From Corynebacterium falsenii (GTDB lineage: Bacteria; Actinomycetota; Actinomycetes; Mycobacteriales; Mycobacteriaceae): DNA of 64,000 nucleotides. Shown in pieces: positions 38,001 through 46,008 of this stretch. Position numbers and translations under genes: made by a program. The DNA is taken from the NCBI RefSeq assembly GCF_020099275.1, contig NZ_CP083646.1, positions 2,046,001 through 2,110,000 on the forward strand, given 5' to 3'. The stretch's first letter is position 1; every line of letters starts with the position of its first letter. The notes under the pieces are model-generated. The model ran no database searches. It saw only the letters and a list, made by a program, of their open reading frames with translations, and was not told the origin of the DNA.

Positions 38001-41000
38001 GACGCGACCACGAATCGCGAAGCGTTCGGTGAAGCGCCCGAACTCCTCCCCGTCCGCAGACAGCACGAGGTTGACCTGGACCACGCGGCCGGAGGACGAT
38101 TCCTCCACGGCCGACGCCCAGCTGATCACATCCACGCGGGTACCGGCAGGCAGCGACGGCACTCTGCCGAAGTCCACCGTGTGGTCGAGGTGCACGGCGT
38201 TGAGCAGGCCCTCGATGACGGGGTAGCCCTCGACCTGCGCGGAGCCGAGCGCGGCGTAGATGGCGGGCCAGCAGGGGCCGAGGAGGGCATCCGGAACCAT
38301 GCCCCCGAGCGTGCCGGGCAGTGCCGCGCCGGTGGCGGCTGTGTGATCGGGGCCGAGGTTCTCGGAGACGTGGAAGCTGTAGTGCGCCTCGCCGAACTCG
38401 GATCGATCGCTCGATTCCATGCTGGGCAGGTGGTCGATTTTATCGCCGGTGACGCCAACATTTCCCACGCCCGCGGTGCCTGCCAAGAGGCTGAACATGG
38501 ATTCGGGCAGGCGAGATTCGTCGACGACGGGCAGACCACCGGTGGCGATGGACTCCGGGAGCAGCAGGGGCACGACGAGCTCGTGGACGGCGTGGACGTC
38601 GGCGTTTGAGCCGTCCCAGAAGGTGTCGAGGTGGATCGTGAGGGTGGCTGCGGACGGACGTGCAGTGTTCTCGGTGTCCTCTGTGTCCTCTGGGTCCTCT
38701 GTGTTCTCGGTGTCCTCGATGGTGAGGGTGAAGCGCTCCGAGTCGAGGATGTGGGCCGGGTTGTCCATGATGTGGCCGGTCCAGGAGATGAAGGGCACGG
38801 CAGTGAGGTAGTCCTCGATGGTCTCCGCCGAAGCGAGGCGGGACACGGCGTGCTCAGCAGCCTTCTCAGTTGCGTGCTCAGTTGCGTGCTCGGTCGCGTG
38901 CTCACCAGCCTTCTCAGCCTCGCCGGCAACACGCTTCACCACCGCATCCTCGAAGCGGCCGAGGATCGTCGCGATCGGCTCGTTCTTCGTCTTGATGCCC
39001 GCGACCGCGACCGGCCCGGGGATCACGCGCACGGCGTCGGCCGGATAGCGGTCGTCCTGCGCCTGCCACAGCGAGTCCTGACCCCACCAGCGCAGCAGGT
39101 CATCGTCGATGACGGGCACGAAGCCCATCGGCTTCGGATACTTGCGGCACAGCGCCACGAACCACGCCACGTCCAGCGGGGTCAGCGTCAGCTTGGCGGC
39201 GGCAGGATAGTGCTGCAACAGGGTATCCGCTGCGGCGTGGGCATCCTCGGCGTCCGCAGCCGAGGGGAACAGCGTCTCCACCTCGCCGTGGTCGGCATCC
39301 GACAGACGGGCCTCCACGCGCTGCAGCAGCTCCCAGTACCGCAGCGACCACGAACCATCCACCCACGGGTAGGACAGTTCCGCGAAGCGGCGCACCACCT
39401 GCTCGTAGGTCATCTCCCCCAGCTCGCCGAAGAACGGCTTGGCGGTCTTGTTCAGCGCGGCGATGATCTCGTCGCGGCGTGCAGCCACGCGCTGGCTGTC
39501 ACCCTCGACCTCGGCGATGAGGCGGGCGCAGGCGGCGGCGGAGTTGTCGATCTCGTGCATGTCGGCACGCAGGTGCGACAGGCCGGAGGTCACTCCCCCG
39601 ACCGACGCACCCGAACCGACCCAACCAGTGCCATCCACGGAACCATCAACAGCACCCGGCTCGTCCACCGAGTCCGTATCGCCCAAGCCATTCGTCGCCA
39701 CCAGCAGGTCCTTCACCGCCTCAGTGGTCTTGGCCTCCTTGGCCGTCATGGCCGCGGTGCCGATGAGCACGCCGTCCACCGGCATGGGCCGCATGCCATG
39801 CACAGCCGACCACTGCCCGCTCACGTAGTCGGCCGCGCGCTCTGGACTGCCGATGCCGCCACCGACGCACAAGACGACATTGGGGTGGCGTCGAATATCC
39901 CCATACGTTGCCAGCAGCAGGTCATCGAGGTTTTCCCACGAGTGGTGGCCGCCGGCGTGACCATCCTCCACGTGCAGGATGATCGCGGAATCCACGGCCT
40001 CGGCGATGGCGAGGCACTGGCGGATCTGCGCCACCGTGCCGGGCTTGAAGGCCACGTACTCGAAGCCCTGCTCGTGGAGCTCGGTGATGAGCTCGGGCGC
40101 CTCGTCCAGCTCCGGGATGCCCGCGGAGATCACCACGCCGTTGATCGGGGCGCCGGATTGCCGCGCCTTTGAGACGATCCGCTGGCCGCCGAACTGCAGG
40201 TTCCACAGGTAGCGGTCCATAAACATGGCGTTGAACTGGCACGCTCGGCCCGGTTCCAGCTGGCTTTTCAGCTTGGTGAGGTTCTGGTCGAACACCTCCG
40301 CGGTCACCTGACCACCGCCGGCGAGCTCGGCCCAGTAACCCGCGTTGGCCGCCGCGGCCACGATCTCGGGGTCCACGGTGGTGGGGGTCATGCCGGCCAG
40401 GAGGATCGGCGAGTTGCCGGTCAGGCGGGTAAAAGCGGTCTCCACGGTCTTCGTGCCGTTGACCTCGACCACGCGGGGCTGGAAATCGGACCAGTTCACC
40501 CACGTCTGTTCCTGGCCGAGCGCGCCGAGACGGTCGATCTCGGTGAGGTTGTGGGCGGGCACCACACCGGCCGCGCCCTCGGCGATGTCTGCGGTGAGCA
40601 CGCCGACGATCTCGCCGGGCCCGAGGTCGACGAACCACTCCACGCCCTCATCGATCACCGCGTTGACCTGGGCCGGCCAATCGATTCGATCGGTCATCAC
40701 GCCACGGGCTAGTTTTTCGGCGACGCCACCAATCCCGCACTTTTTCGCCCACGCGACGGTGGTGTGCACGCCGTGCTCGAGCAGGGGGTGATGGAACGGA
40801 GCGCTGACTTCGAGGGGCGCGATCTCGATGGTGAGGGGCTGTCCGCCGCGGGTCTTCGCGGCGAGCTCGGCCTTGTCGGCGGCCATGGCGTCGGCGGCGG
40901 CGCGGCGGACGCGCTCCAGGTCGGCGGGAGTGCCGGAGACGACGAAACGGTCGCGGCCATTGCGCAGGGCGATGGCGGCGGAGGAATCGGCGGCCTCGAG

Positions 41001-41594
41001 GATGCGCTCGATGACCTGCGGCGTGCAGCCGGAGAGGGCGATCATCGGGACATTCTCGGCGCCGCGGTTGGCGTTGTTGGTTGTGTTGGCGGTTTTGGCG
41101 GCTTTGGCGGTGTAGGAGCGGGACGCGCGGGAGGTGGCGGCGCCGATGAGGCACGCGACGGCGAGGGCTTGGGCGGCGGTGAGTTCTGCGCGCTCATCCA
41201 GCATCGCCTCGGCGACGGCCACCCCTAAGATGCCCTGCGAATGGCCTAGGAGGGCGGGGCGCCTGGTGGCGTCGAACTGGGAAAAGAGCGCCGTGAGCTG
41301 GCCATACTGCGACAGTGTGATGCTCGGGACGGAGACGGCCGGGTCGATGGCGTCGGCGGCGGAGAGGAAGCGGTCGACGTCGGGGAGGCCGGCGCCGGCG
41401 GAGGTCAGCTCGGCGGCGACGGGGGCGAGGATGTCGCGGGTTTCGGCGACGAGGTCGCGCAGGGCGGTGCTGAGTGAGGGGTCCTGATCCTGCTCGGCGA
41501 GAAGCGGCTGCCAGGGGTTGGATTGGCCGGCGAATAGGAGTGCGAAGGGGTGATCGTTGAGGCGTGAGAGGAAGCTGGATGCGGTGGATGCCAT
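32052..41594 (-). CDS. fas: Type I fatty acid synthase
   Basis: 3180-residue multidomain enzyme making fatty acids (C16/C18 range) from acetyl- and malonyl-CoA; these feed phospholipids and mycolic acids. In order: acyltransferase (GHSQGILG, about residue 118), enoyl reductase (ILLAGMTPTTVDPEI, GGGQV near 428), dehydratase (hot-dog VHGMWLSA, about 1265), malonyl/palmitoyl transferase (AGHSLGEYNAL, about 1450), ACP with the pantetheine serine in NGVSSRLNQLL (about 1840), ketoreductase (VTGMAPTSIAGAVV, about 2200) and ketosynthase (VGACATAAVS, about 2800; KHDTSTNANDPNE; LTGHAKGGAA). This is the CMN-group order. Ala/Gly repeats lie in a linker before ACP and, most strikingly, 40 residues from the C-terminus. 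The stop overlaps acpS. Confidence 0.97.
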   Translation of the reverse strand: MASTASSFLSRLNDHPFALLFAGQSNPWQPLLAEQDQDPSLSTALRDLVAETRDILAPVAAELTSAGAGLPDVDRFLSAADAIDPAVSVPSITLSQYGQLTALFSQFDATRRPALLGHSQGILGVAVAEAMLDERAELTAAQALAVACLIGAATSRASRSYTAKAAKTANTTNNANRGAENVPMIALSGCTPQVIERILEAADSSAAIALRNGRDRFVVSGTPADLERVRRAAADAMAADKAELAAKTRGGQPLTIEIAPLEVSAPFHHPLLEHGVHTTVAWAKKCGIGGVAEKLARGVMTDRIDWPAQVNAVIDEGVEWFVDLGPGEIVGVLTADIAEGAAGVVPAHNLTEIDRLGALGQEQTWVNWSDFQPRVVEVNGTKTVETAFTRLTGNSPILLAGMTPTTVDPEIVAAAANAGYWAELAGGGQVTAEVFDQNLTKLKSQLEPGRACQFNAMFMDRYLWNLQFGGQRIVSKARQSGAPINGVVISAGIPELDEAPELITELHEQGFEYVAFKPGTVAQIRQCLAIAEAVDSAIILHVEDGHAGGHHSWENLDDLLLATYGDIRRHPNVVLCVGGGIGSPERAADYVSGQWSAVHGMRPMPVDGVLIGTAAMTAKEAKTTEAVKDLLVATNGLGDTDSVDEPGAVDGSVDGTGWVGSGASVGGVTSGLSHLRADMHEIDNSAAACARLIAEVEGDSQRVAARRDEIIAALNKTAKPFFGELGEMTYEQVVRRFAELSYPWVDGSWSLRYWELLQRVEARLSDADHGEVETLFPSAADAEDAHAAADTLLQHYPAAAKLTLTPLDVAWFVALCRKYPKPMGFVPVIDDDLLRWWGQDSLWQAQDDRYPADAVRVIPGPVAVAGIKTKNEPIATILGRFEDAVVKRVAGEAEKAGEHATEHATEHATEKAAEHAVSRLASAETIEDYLTAVPFISWTGHIMDNPAHILDSERFTLTIEDTENTEDPEDTEDTENTARPSAATLTIHLDTFWDGSNADVHAVHELVVPLLLPESIATGGLPVVDESRLPESMFSLLAGTAGVGNVGVTGDKIDHLPSMESSDRSEFGEAHYSFHVSENLGPDHTAATGAALPGTLGGMVPDALLGPCWPAIYAALGSAQVEGYPVIEGLLNAVHLDHTVDFGRVPSLPAGTRVDVISWASAVEESSSGRVVQVNLVLSADGEEFGRFTERFAIRGRVFGSTPPADPPFAGNTDRDVVDTPRSTLSRVLVTAPADMTQFAWVSGDFNPIHTSHAAARVAGLEAPLVHGMWLSATAQHAVAQLGYRLTGWTYRMFGLVDLNAEVEIQVERIARLGGGGVVLEVTCRIDGELVSQATATTDVPVTAYAYPGQGIQSKGMGLSERTSSRATAEVWERADAHTREALGFSILAIVRDNPTEISANGQVYRHPDGVLYLTQFTQVALATLAFAQTARLRESGALARDAYFAGHSLGEYNALSAYAQTIDLETVLELVFHRGSTMHNLVPRDERGRSNYRMGALRPHKLGVDENHVAEYVAEVARETGEFLEIVNYNLAGQQYAVAGTVAGIKALEKHANARAAEVTGGKAFMLVPGIDVPFHSAVLHDGVPDFRERLNELLPEEFDYEVLEGRYIPNLVARPFELTREFAQSILDVVPSEAVRDALEHWDEWQPGELARLLLVELLCWQFASPVRWIETQALLFSSENRGGVAVEDFVEIGLGAAPTLANLAAKTLGLSRFADSEVRVLNVQRDEKRVYAEDVQTIELDEADPESGSGDGAQASAGGAGGAVVDPENGPAANPAPLAEAHPSPAAGVQPGGVTDAPDLPYKASDAIRTLLAFANKLRPEQIGDADTTGSLTNGVSSRLNQLLMDMSAELGLSSVEGAAEADVATLSATVDKAAFNYKPFGPVLGEAIKDRVRKLFGAAGAKQSFIAEHVSSEWGLGDGWAAHTTAQILLGSREGTSARGGELATLPDQAASMAAVKELIDEAVAQVGAAHGIPVAKPTTGGGGAVVDSAALDGFAETITGPSGVLASTARHVLNVLGLDTPEAADFDHSEQEDTDRILAAVSAELGSSWPSLVAPSFDAARAVLLDDRWASAREDIARIALGELRLVDGGADATDVAVADAASGVDGVALSSFVGAGAAVAAHARWWADNLGSESHDDANGDGHVQDPAQAHAEAHVKADEKRAALLRIAEAAEAAEAQEAADDATDGATDLSGTVAVVTGMAPTSIAGAVVADLLSRGATVVATASRVSPSRLAYAKQLYRTHARPGAALWLVPANLASFRDVDALVEWIGSEQSETVGSERKLIKPALVPDLFFPFAAPPVMGSVEDAGAAAEHQTRLLLWSVERSMTALAKIGADTDVAHRLHVVLPGSPNRGTFGGDGAYGETKAAFDAIVNKWSVEPWATRITLAHPRIGWVAGTGLMGGNDPLVAAAKDKGIRVWTPEEIAAELMDLCTDSAREQARTTPIEADLTGGLDGFSLTSLDAPEEGSVVASEEEKATIQALPTPAQQHQPAMSWGNTTAELDETVVIVGIGEVSAWGSGRTRCEAEYGIHADTTVDLTAAGVLELAWMTGLLTWKDTPKAGWYDQDDNMVDEADIFERYRDEVIARAGVRTFVADGAIETDATDAAGTSVPNSPLSVEMFLDRDVTFTVDSEDDAQRYVQADPQFTRAEQVGDEWRITRLAGSRARVPRRATLARKVGGQFPTDFDPARWGIPADMVESLDRMAVWNLVTTVDAFLSAGFSPAEILQAVHPSDVAMTQGTGFGGMTSMRKLFVDRFLNEDIPSDILQETLPNVVAAHTMQSFVGGYGAMIHPVGACATAAVSVEEGLDKIACGKADFVVAGAVDDISVESISGFASMNATADSDAMAAKGINERFYSRANDRRRAGFVEAQGGGTVLLARGSVAAKLGLPVYGVVAYAQSFADGMHTSIPAPGQGALAAARGGRDSRLVQALDRLGVDADDIAVVSKHDTSTNANDPNESRLHTRLGSAMGRAQGNPLFVVSQKTLTGHAKGGAAVFQIAGLCDMFRTGRIPANASLDCVDPEMAVAENFVWLRSPIQLPQIRAGLLTSLGFGHVSALVALVHPGAFFAVVERCLGSDAATSWQQRATERLRAGVARREAGMLGHAPLFARLEGRRFAEDAGAGAGAGAGAGAGAGAGVGDGAGSGAGAGQHRTEAEMLLDPEARLGQDGLY
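32145..32215. repeat. Micro-repeat encoding a Gly-Ala tract at the FAS C-terminus
   Basis: A run of 6-base units (GGCACC / AGCACC) encodes on the minus strand an alternating Ala-Gly tract between the ketosynthase end and the last residues. Its purity makes length variation between strains likely. Confidence 0.85.
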
Positions 41595-41618
41595 GGATAG
41601 TCTTTCTTGCTGGATGAT

Positions 41619-41694
41619 GCTGGCGGTGCTGAATGAGGCTGGCGGTGCTGAATGAGGCTGGTGTTGCTGGATAATGCCGGCGTTGCTGGATGTT
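41619..41694. repeat. 19-bp tandem repeat between accD and fas
   Basis: Four copies of about GCTGGCGGTGCTGAATGAG; the first two are identical and the other two are diverged. A fifth partial copy reaches 41606, next to the fas start. It sits in the leader just before fas, so it may affect translation of that gene. Confidence 0.85.
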
Positions 41695-41716
41695 GCCGAC
41701 GGGACCGATACGTCGA

Positions 41717-43405
41717 TCAGAGCGGACCGTTGTTATGCCGCTTCGGACCCGGGTGCGTACGATCCTTCGTCTTGAGAACCTCGAGGGCCTCCGCGATCAC
41801 CTGGCGCGTCTGCGAGGGCTCGATGATCCCGTCCAGCTCGCCCGATGCCACCGACAGGTTCGGGTTGATGTTCTTCGCCGCGTACTCATCCGCGAGCTCC
41901 TTGGCCTTGGCCGCCATGGCCTTCTTGTCCGGGCCGGCGGCCTTGATCTCGCGGCGGTGCAGGATGTTCACGGCACCGTCGGCGCCCATCACAGCCAGTT
42001 CGGCGTCGGGCCAGGCGTAGCTGAAATCGGCGCCGATCGACTTTGAGCCCATGACGATGTACGCGCCACCGTAGGCCTTGCGCAGGGTCACGGTCACGAG
42101 TGGCACGGTGGCGTTGGCGTAGGCGAAGATGAGCTTCGCGCCGCGGCGGATGATGCCGGCCTGCTCCTGGTCGGTGCCGGGGCGGTATCCGGGCACGTCC
42201 ACGAGCGTGACCACGGGGATGCCAAAGGCGTCGCAGCAGCGGACGAACCGGGCGGCCTTCTCGGAGGCATCCACGTCGAGGGTGCCGGCGTTGTGGTTCG
42301 GCTGGTCGGCGACGATGCCCACGGTGCCGCCGTTGATGCACGCGAAACCGATGACGATCGACGGCGCAAAATACTCCTGGACCTGCACGAACTCGCCGTG
42401 ATCCACGAGCGCCTCGACGACCTCGACCATGTTGTAGGGCTGGCGGGAGTCGCTCGGTACCATCTCGCCGACACCCGCGGCGGCGGTTTCGTCGGTGGTG
42501 GAGGTGGTGTACGCGTAGTGCGGCGGGAGCTCGTCGCAGTGGCTGGGGAGGTAGTTGAGGAGGCTGCGTGCGTAGTCGATCGCGTCCTCCTCGTCTTCGC
42601 CGAGGTAATGGGCGACGCCAGATTGGACGTTGTGTAGTTCGGCTCCTCCGAGCTCGGCAGGGGTGACATCCTCGCCGGTGACGGCGCGGACCACGTCCGG
42701 GCCGGTGACGAACATGTGGGAGTTTTCGCGGGTCATCACCACGAAGTCGGTAAGCGCTGGGCTGTAGACGGCACCGCCGGCGCAGGGGCCGAGGATGATC
42801 GAGATCTGCGGGATCAGGCCAGAGGCCTTGCAGGAACGGCGGAAGATGCGGCCGTACTGGGCAAGGGCCATCACGCCTTCCTGGATGCGGGCGCCGCCGG
42901 AATCGAGCATGGAGACGATCGGGATGCGCTGGGCGATGGCCTTGTCCATGAGTTCGCAGATCTTGGCGCCTTCGGTGGAGCCGAGGGTGCCGCCCTTGAG
43001 GCTAAAGTCCTGGGCGTACACGGCGACGGGGCGGCCGTTGATCTCTCCGAATCCGGTGATGACGGACGCACCAAGAAAGCCTTCGGAGGCGTGGCCGCCG
43101 CGGAAGCGCCCGATTTCTACGAACGAGTCATCGTCGAGGAGGAGCTCGAGGCGCTCACGGGCGGTCTTTTTGCCCTTGGCGTGCTGGAAGGCGGCGGCCT
43201 TTTCCTCGGCTTGCTGCTCGATGCTGTGGTAATCGACGCGGGTGCTGTGTACGTCGGTGTTGTCTTTGCCGTCGAGGGATTGGCCGGGGACGAGGGGCTC
43301 GGCGCTGCCGTGGGTGGGGCGGGTGCCTTTGGTGTGCTTGGGGTCTTTGGGATCCTTGCGGGTGAGGGCGTCTGCTACGAGGCTGCGGAGGGACTTGATT
43401 CCCAT
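41717..43405 (-). CDS. accD1: Acyl-CoA carboxylase beta subunit (carboxyltransferase), probably AccD1-type
   Basis: 562 residues from ATG 43403-43405, which has a perfect AAGGAG five bases upstream; the longer frame to 43900 overlaps the accBC gene and is rejected. Crotonase-fold carboxyltransferase: N-half GHASEGFLGASVITGFGEINGRP, then LDSGGARIQEGVMAL, C-half VDVPGYRPGTDQEQAGIIRRGAKL and AYGGAYIVMGSKSIGAD. The N-terminal 90 residues are basic and Lys/Asp-rich. It moves the carboxyl group from biotin to acetyl- or propionyl-CoA. Position between accBC and fas favours malonyl-CoA supply; the accD1 assignment as against other paralogues is inference. Confidence 0.88.
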   Translation of the reverse strand: MGIKSLRSLVADALTRKDPKDPKHTKGTRPTHGSAEPLVPGQSLDGKDNTDVHSTRVDYHSIEQQAEEKAAAFQHAKGKKTARERLELLLDDDSFVEIGRFRGGHASEGFLGASVITGFGEINGRPVAVYAQDFSLKGGTLGSTEGAKICELMDKAIAQRIPIVSMLDSGGARIQEGVMALAQYGRIFRRSCKASGLIPQISIILGPCAGGAVYSPALTDFVVMTRENSHMFVTGPDVVRAVTGEDVTPAELGGAELHNVQSGVAHYLGEDEEDAIDYARSLLNYLPSHCDELPPHYAYTTSTTDETAAAGVGEMVPSDSRQPYNMVEVVEALVDHGEFVQVQEYFAPSIVIGFACINGGTVGIVADQPNHNAGTLDVDASEKAARFVRCCDAFGIPVVTLVDVPGYRPGTDQEQAGIIRRGAKLIFAYANATVPLVTVTLRKAYGGAYIVMGSKSIGADFSYAWPDAELAVMGADGAVNILHRREIKAAGPDKKAMAAKAKELADEYAAKNINPNLSVASGELDGIIEPSQTRQVIAEALEVLKTKDRTHPGPKRHNNGPL

Positions 43406-43429
43406 TGTTTCTCCTTGGTTGTTGGTCGC

Positions 43430-43510
43430 TGGGTGTGCTGCGCGTGTGCTGCGGTGTTCTGTACGCGTGCTGTGCGCGTGCTGTACGCGAGCTCTTCGTG
43501 AGCTGCGGTG
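43430..43510. repeat. Short irregular GTGCTG repeats between accBC and accD
   Basis: Copies of a GCGTGCTGT-like unit recur at irregular spacing through the gap between the accBC stop and the accD start. No hairpin or terminator is seen, so transcription from accBC probably continues. Confidence 0.6.
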
Positions 43511-43518
43511 CGCCGGGT

Positions 43519-45291
43519 TTATGCGACGGCGAGCTTGAGCAACGGCGTTCCGGCGGGCACGTTCGCGGCGACGTCCACGAGCACTTCCTCCACGGTTCCG
43601 TCCACGGTCGAGTGGATGTATTTCTCCATCTTCATGGCCTCGAGGACCAGCAAGATATCGCCTTCCTTGACTTGTTGGCCGACCTCCACGGGGATACGCA
43701 CCACGATCGACTGCATGGGGCTGGCGAGAATGCCTTGGGCATCGACTGCCCCATCGGGTTGCACGGTGGGCTGATTGGTGGCGCGGGCGCTTCGGCGGGG
43801 TTGTTCGGGGCGCTGGCCTGCGGCGAAGATCTCGGTGGGCAGGGTCATCGTGTGGCGTTTGCCATCGATTTCGACGACCACATCCCGCCGTTGCGTCCAC
43901 CCCTCACCAGCGGCGGCACCGGCTGCGTGGGCACCAGCTCCGTTAGCTCCAGCTCCGTCGGCGAACTCAGCGGCACAGCTCGAGTTGGGTAGGAACTCCT
44001 CCTCCATCCACTTCGTGCCGATGTTCATGTTGCGGAAGTCGGGGTGCGCCAGGATCTCCTCAAGCAGGTCGATGGGGGTCGATACGCCCACGATGGTGAG
44101 CTCGCGCAGGGCGCGGTGGCAGCGGGCGATGCAGTTGTCGCGGTCGGTGCCGGTGATGATGAGTTTGGCGATCATGGAATCGAACTCGGGGCTGACGGTA
44201 TCGCCCTCGCGGACGCCGGTTTCGATGCGCACGCCGTGGCCGGTGGGCCAGTCGAGGTGTGTGATGACGCCCGCAGTCGGCATCAGTTCCGCATTCTCGC
44301 TGGTGATGCGCAGTTCGATGGAGTGCCCGCGCGGCTCCGGAATCGCAACGAGCTCTTCCCCATTGGCGATGCGGATCTGCTGCATTACCAGGTCGAGTCC
44401 CGTGATCTCCTCGGAGACGGTGTGCTCCACCTGCAGTCGGGGGTTAACTTCCAGGAAGTACACGTCCTCGCCCTTGACGAGGAACTCGCACGTGCCGAGG
44501 CCCTGGTAGTTCGTGGTGCGGAACAGGGCTTCCGACCATTCGGCGAGCGTGGCCTGCACATTCTCGCTCAGCTCCGGCGCGGGTGCTTCCTCAATGAGCT
44601 TTTGGTTGCGGCGCTGCACAGAGCAGTCGCGGGTGGTGGCGACGGCAAAGTTCCCCTTCGCGTCCGCCATGCACTGGGTTTCCACGTGCCGGCCGTTTTC
44701 CACGAACTTCTCGAGGAAGTACGCGTCGATGTCGGCGCCGGCGTGGCGGGCCTCGAATTCGTTGAGGTCCTGGTCGGTGCGGAGGATCTCGATGCCTCGC
44801 CCGCCGCCGCCGTCGGAGCGCTTGGCGACGATCGGCAGGCCGTGTTCCTCGACGAATGACCTGACCGCATCCATGTCAGTGGATTCGTTGGTGCCCGGAA
44901 CGGGCTGCACGCCGGCGCTGATGGCGGTGCGGCGGGCGCTGATTTTGTCCCCCAGTTGGTTGATGGTCTCGGCGGACGGTCCGATCCATGTGAGTCCCGC
45001 GCCCGTAACGGCGTCGGCGAAAGAGGCGACCTCGGAGAGGAAGCCGTAGCCGGGGTGGAGGGCGTCGGCGCCGCTGCGCTCGGCGATCTCGAGGATCTTG
45101 TCGACGTTGAGGTAGGTCTCGGCGAGGGTGCCGCCGCCGAGGCAGTAGGCTTCGTCGGCGAGTTCGACGGCCGGGGAGTTCGCGTCTGCTTCTGCGTAGA
45201 CTGCGACGGCCTGAAGACCGAGGTCGTGGACGGTTCTTATAATTCTAGCTGCGATTTCGCCTCGGTTGGCTACCACTATCTTCTGGATCAT
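43519..45291 (-). CDS. accBC: Acyl-CoA carboxylase alpha subunit (biotin carboxylase + BCCP)
   Basis: 590 residues from ATG 45289-45291 (MIQKIVVANRGEIAARI). Biotin carboxylase domain with ATP-grasp (VAKRSDGGGGRGIEI), active-site region FLEVNPRLQVEHTVSE, then a linker and a C-terminal biotinyl domain with the biotinylated lysine in VLEAMKMEK (about residue 555). It carboxylates its own biotin with bicarbonate and ATP, and serves the AccD-type subunits. GAAGGG precedes the start. It is the first gene of the operon that ends with acpS. The linker has an Ala/Gly-rich stretch (NGAGAHAAGAAAG). Confidence 0.95.
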   Translation of the reverse strand: MIQKIVVANRGEIAARIIRTVHDLGLQAVAVYAEADANSPAVELADEAYCLGGGTLAETYLNVDKILEIAERSGADALHPGYGFLSEVASFADAVTGAGLTWIGPSAETINQLGDKISARRTAISAGVQPVPGTNESTDMDAVRSFVEEHGLPIVAKRSDGGGGRGIEILRTDQDLNEFEARHAGADIDAYFLEKFVENGRHVETQCMADAKGNFAVATTRDCSVQRRNQKLIEEAPAPELSENVQATLAEWSEALFRTTNYQGLGTCEFLVKGEDVYFLEVNPRLQVEHTVSEEITGLDLVMQQIRIANGEELVAIPEPRGHSIELRITSENAELMPTAGVITHLDWPTGHGVRIETGVREGDTVSPEFDSMIAKLIITGTDRDNCIARCHRALRELTIVGVSTPIDLLEEILAHPDFRNMNIGTKWMEEEFLPNSSCAAEFADGAGANGAGAHAAGAAAGEGWTQRRDVVVEIDGKRHTMTLPTEIFAAGQRPEQPRRSARATNQPTVQPDGAVDAQGILASPMQSIVVRIPVEVGQQVKEGDILLVLEAMKMEKYIHSTVDGTVEEVLVDVAANVPAGTPLLKLAVA

Positions 45292-45498
45292 GTGCGCCCT
45301 TCGTGTGATTGGGTTCCGAATTGGGTGCGGCACACAGTAGGAGCCTGCGGGGCGAGGTCTAAGACCGGCTCGTTCGTGTCGTGTCGCCCCCTCCCCCGCC
45401 TCGGACGGCGCCTCCCGCTCCCTGCCGCGGGGTCGCGCGCATCACCCATGCAGCTCCGTGCGGGTTTCCCCGCTACGACGTGTGCGATGTCCGGAGGC

Positions 45499-45512
45499 TT
45501 TATAGCTATAAA
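45499..45512. promoter_or_regulatory. Perfect AT palindrome upstream of accBC
   Basis: TTTATAGCTATAAA is an exact 14-bp palindrome in a G+C-rich region, 208 bases before the accBC start. It contains TATAGC boxes in both directions and may be an operator or a bidirectional -10 region. TetR-type FasR is known to control accBC, accD1 and fas in Corynebacterium, but I cannot match this site to its motif. Confidence 0.35.
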
Positions 45513-45862
45513 ACCCGCTCGCACCTTTGCCCCCGCGGGCTCGTCTCAATCGCGGTGTCGGTGTGACTGGCGCTACATTCCGGGCCGTGCGTTACTGATC
45601 TCGATAAAGATGTAAATTCATTGTCCCCACTTGTCTTTTCATAACTTCTTGCCACTTATCGCCTGCCTTGCCGTCTTCCGTGTCGCTTGCCTTGTCGCTT
45701 CTTTTCGCCTCTTTTTGCCTGCTTTGTCACTCTTGCTCGCCGCGAATCGCACGCACAGTGGTGGCCTTTCGTGCCTGCTCCGGCGCGGTGTGTCCGCAAA
45801 CTCGCCAGTTATTCGCCAGTTATTCGCCACAGATTCGGACGGGTTCACCCGGATTCGCCCGG

Positions 45863-45994
45863 CCGGTCCGGATTTCGGATCCGGATTTCGGACCGGCGCT
45901 CTCGGCGCGCCCCTCGCTACGACACTCACGGTGAAGCGCTTGCAGTCTCGGTCCGGATTTCGGATCGGGTTTTCGGATCCGGATTTCGGACCGG
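45863..45994. repeat. Double cluster of the dispersed GGTCCGGATTTCGGATC element
   Basis: Two related units are present: 45863-45896, with CCGGTCCGGATTTCGGATCC followed by GGATTTCGGACCGG, and 45950-45994, with GGTCCGGATTTCGGATCGGG then TTTTCGGATCCGGATTTCGG. In each the outer GGTCCG and CGGACC form inverted arms and the centre is GGATCC. They lie just past the 3' end of the HNH gene. Confidence 0.85.
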
Positions 45995-46008
45995 CACGTC
46001 TCGCCGAC

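Larger units (their letters stand above)
45292..46008. other. 717-bp intergenic region between accBC and the HNH gene
   Basis: Contains the palindrome and dispersed elements listed separately, plus CGCCAGTTATT direct repeats at about 45800-45825 and a T/C-rich track of TTGCCTG-type repeats at 45650-45740. I see no convincing coding frame on either strand. It must hold the accBC promoter and the end of the HNH transcript. Confidence 0.65.

Noticed and set aside
43406..43900. Longer N-terminus of the acyl-CoA carboxylase beta subunit
   Set aside because: It would overlap the accBC coding region by hundreds of bases; the ATG at 43405 has an ideal AAGGAG.
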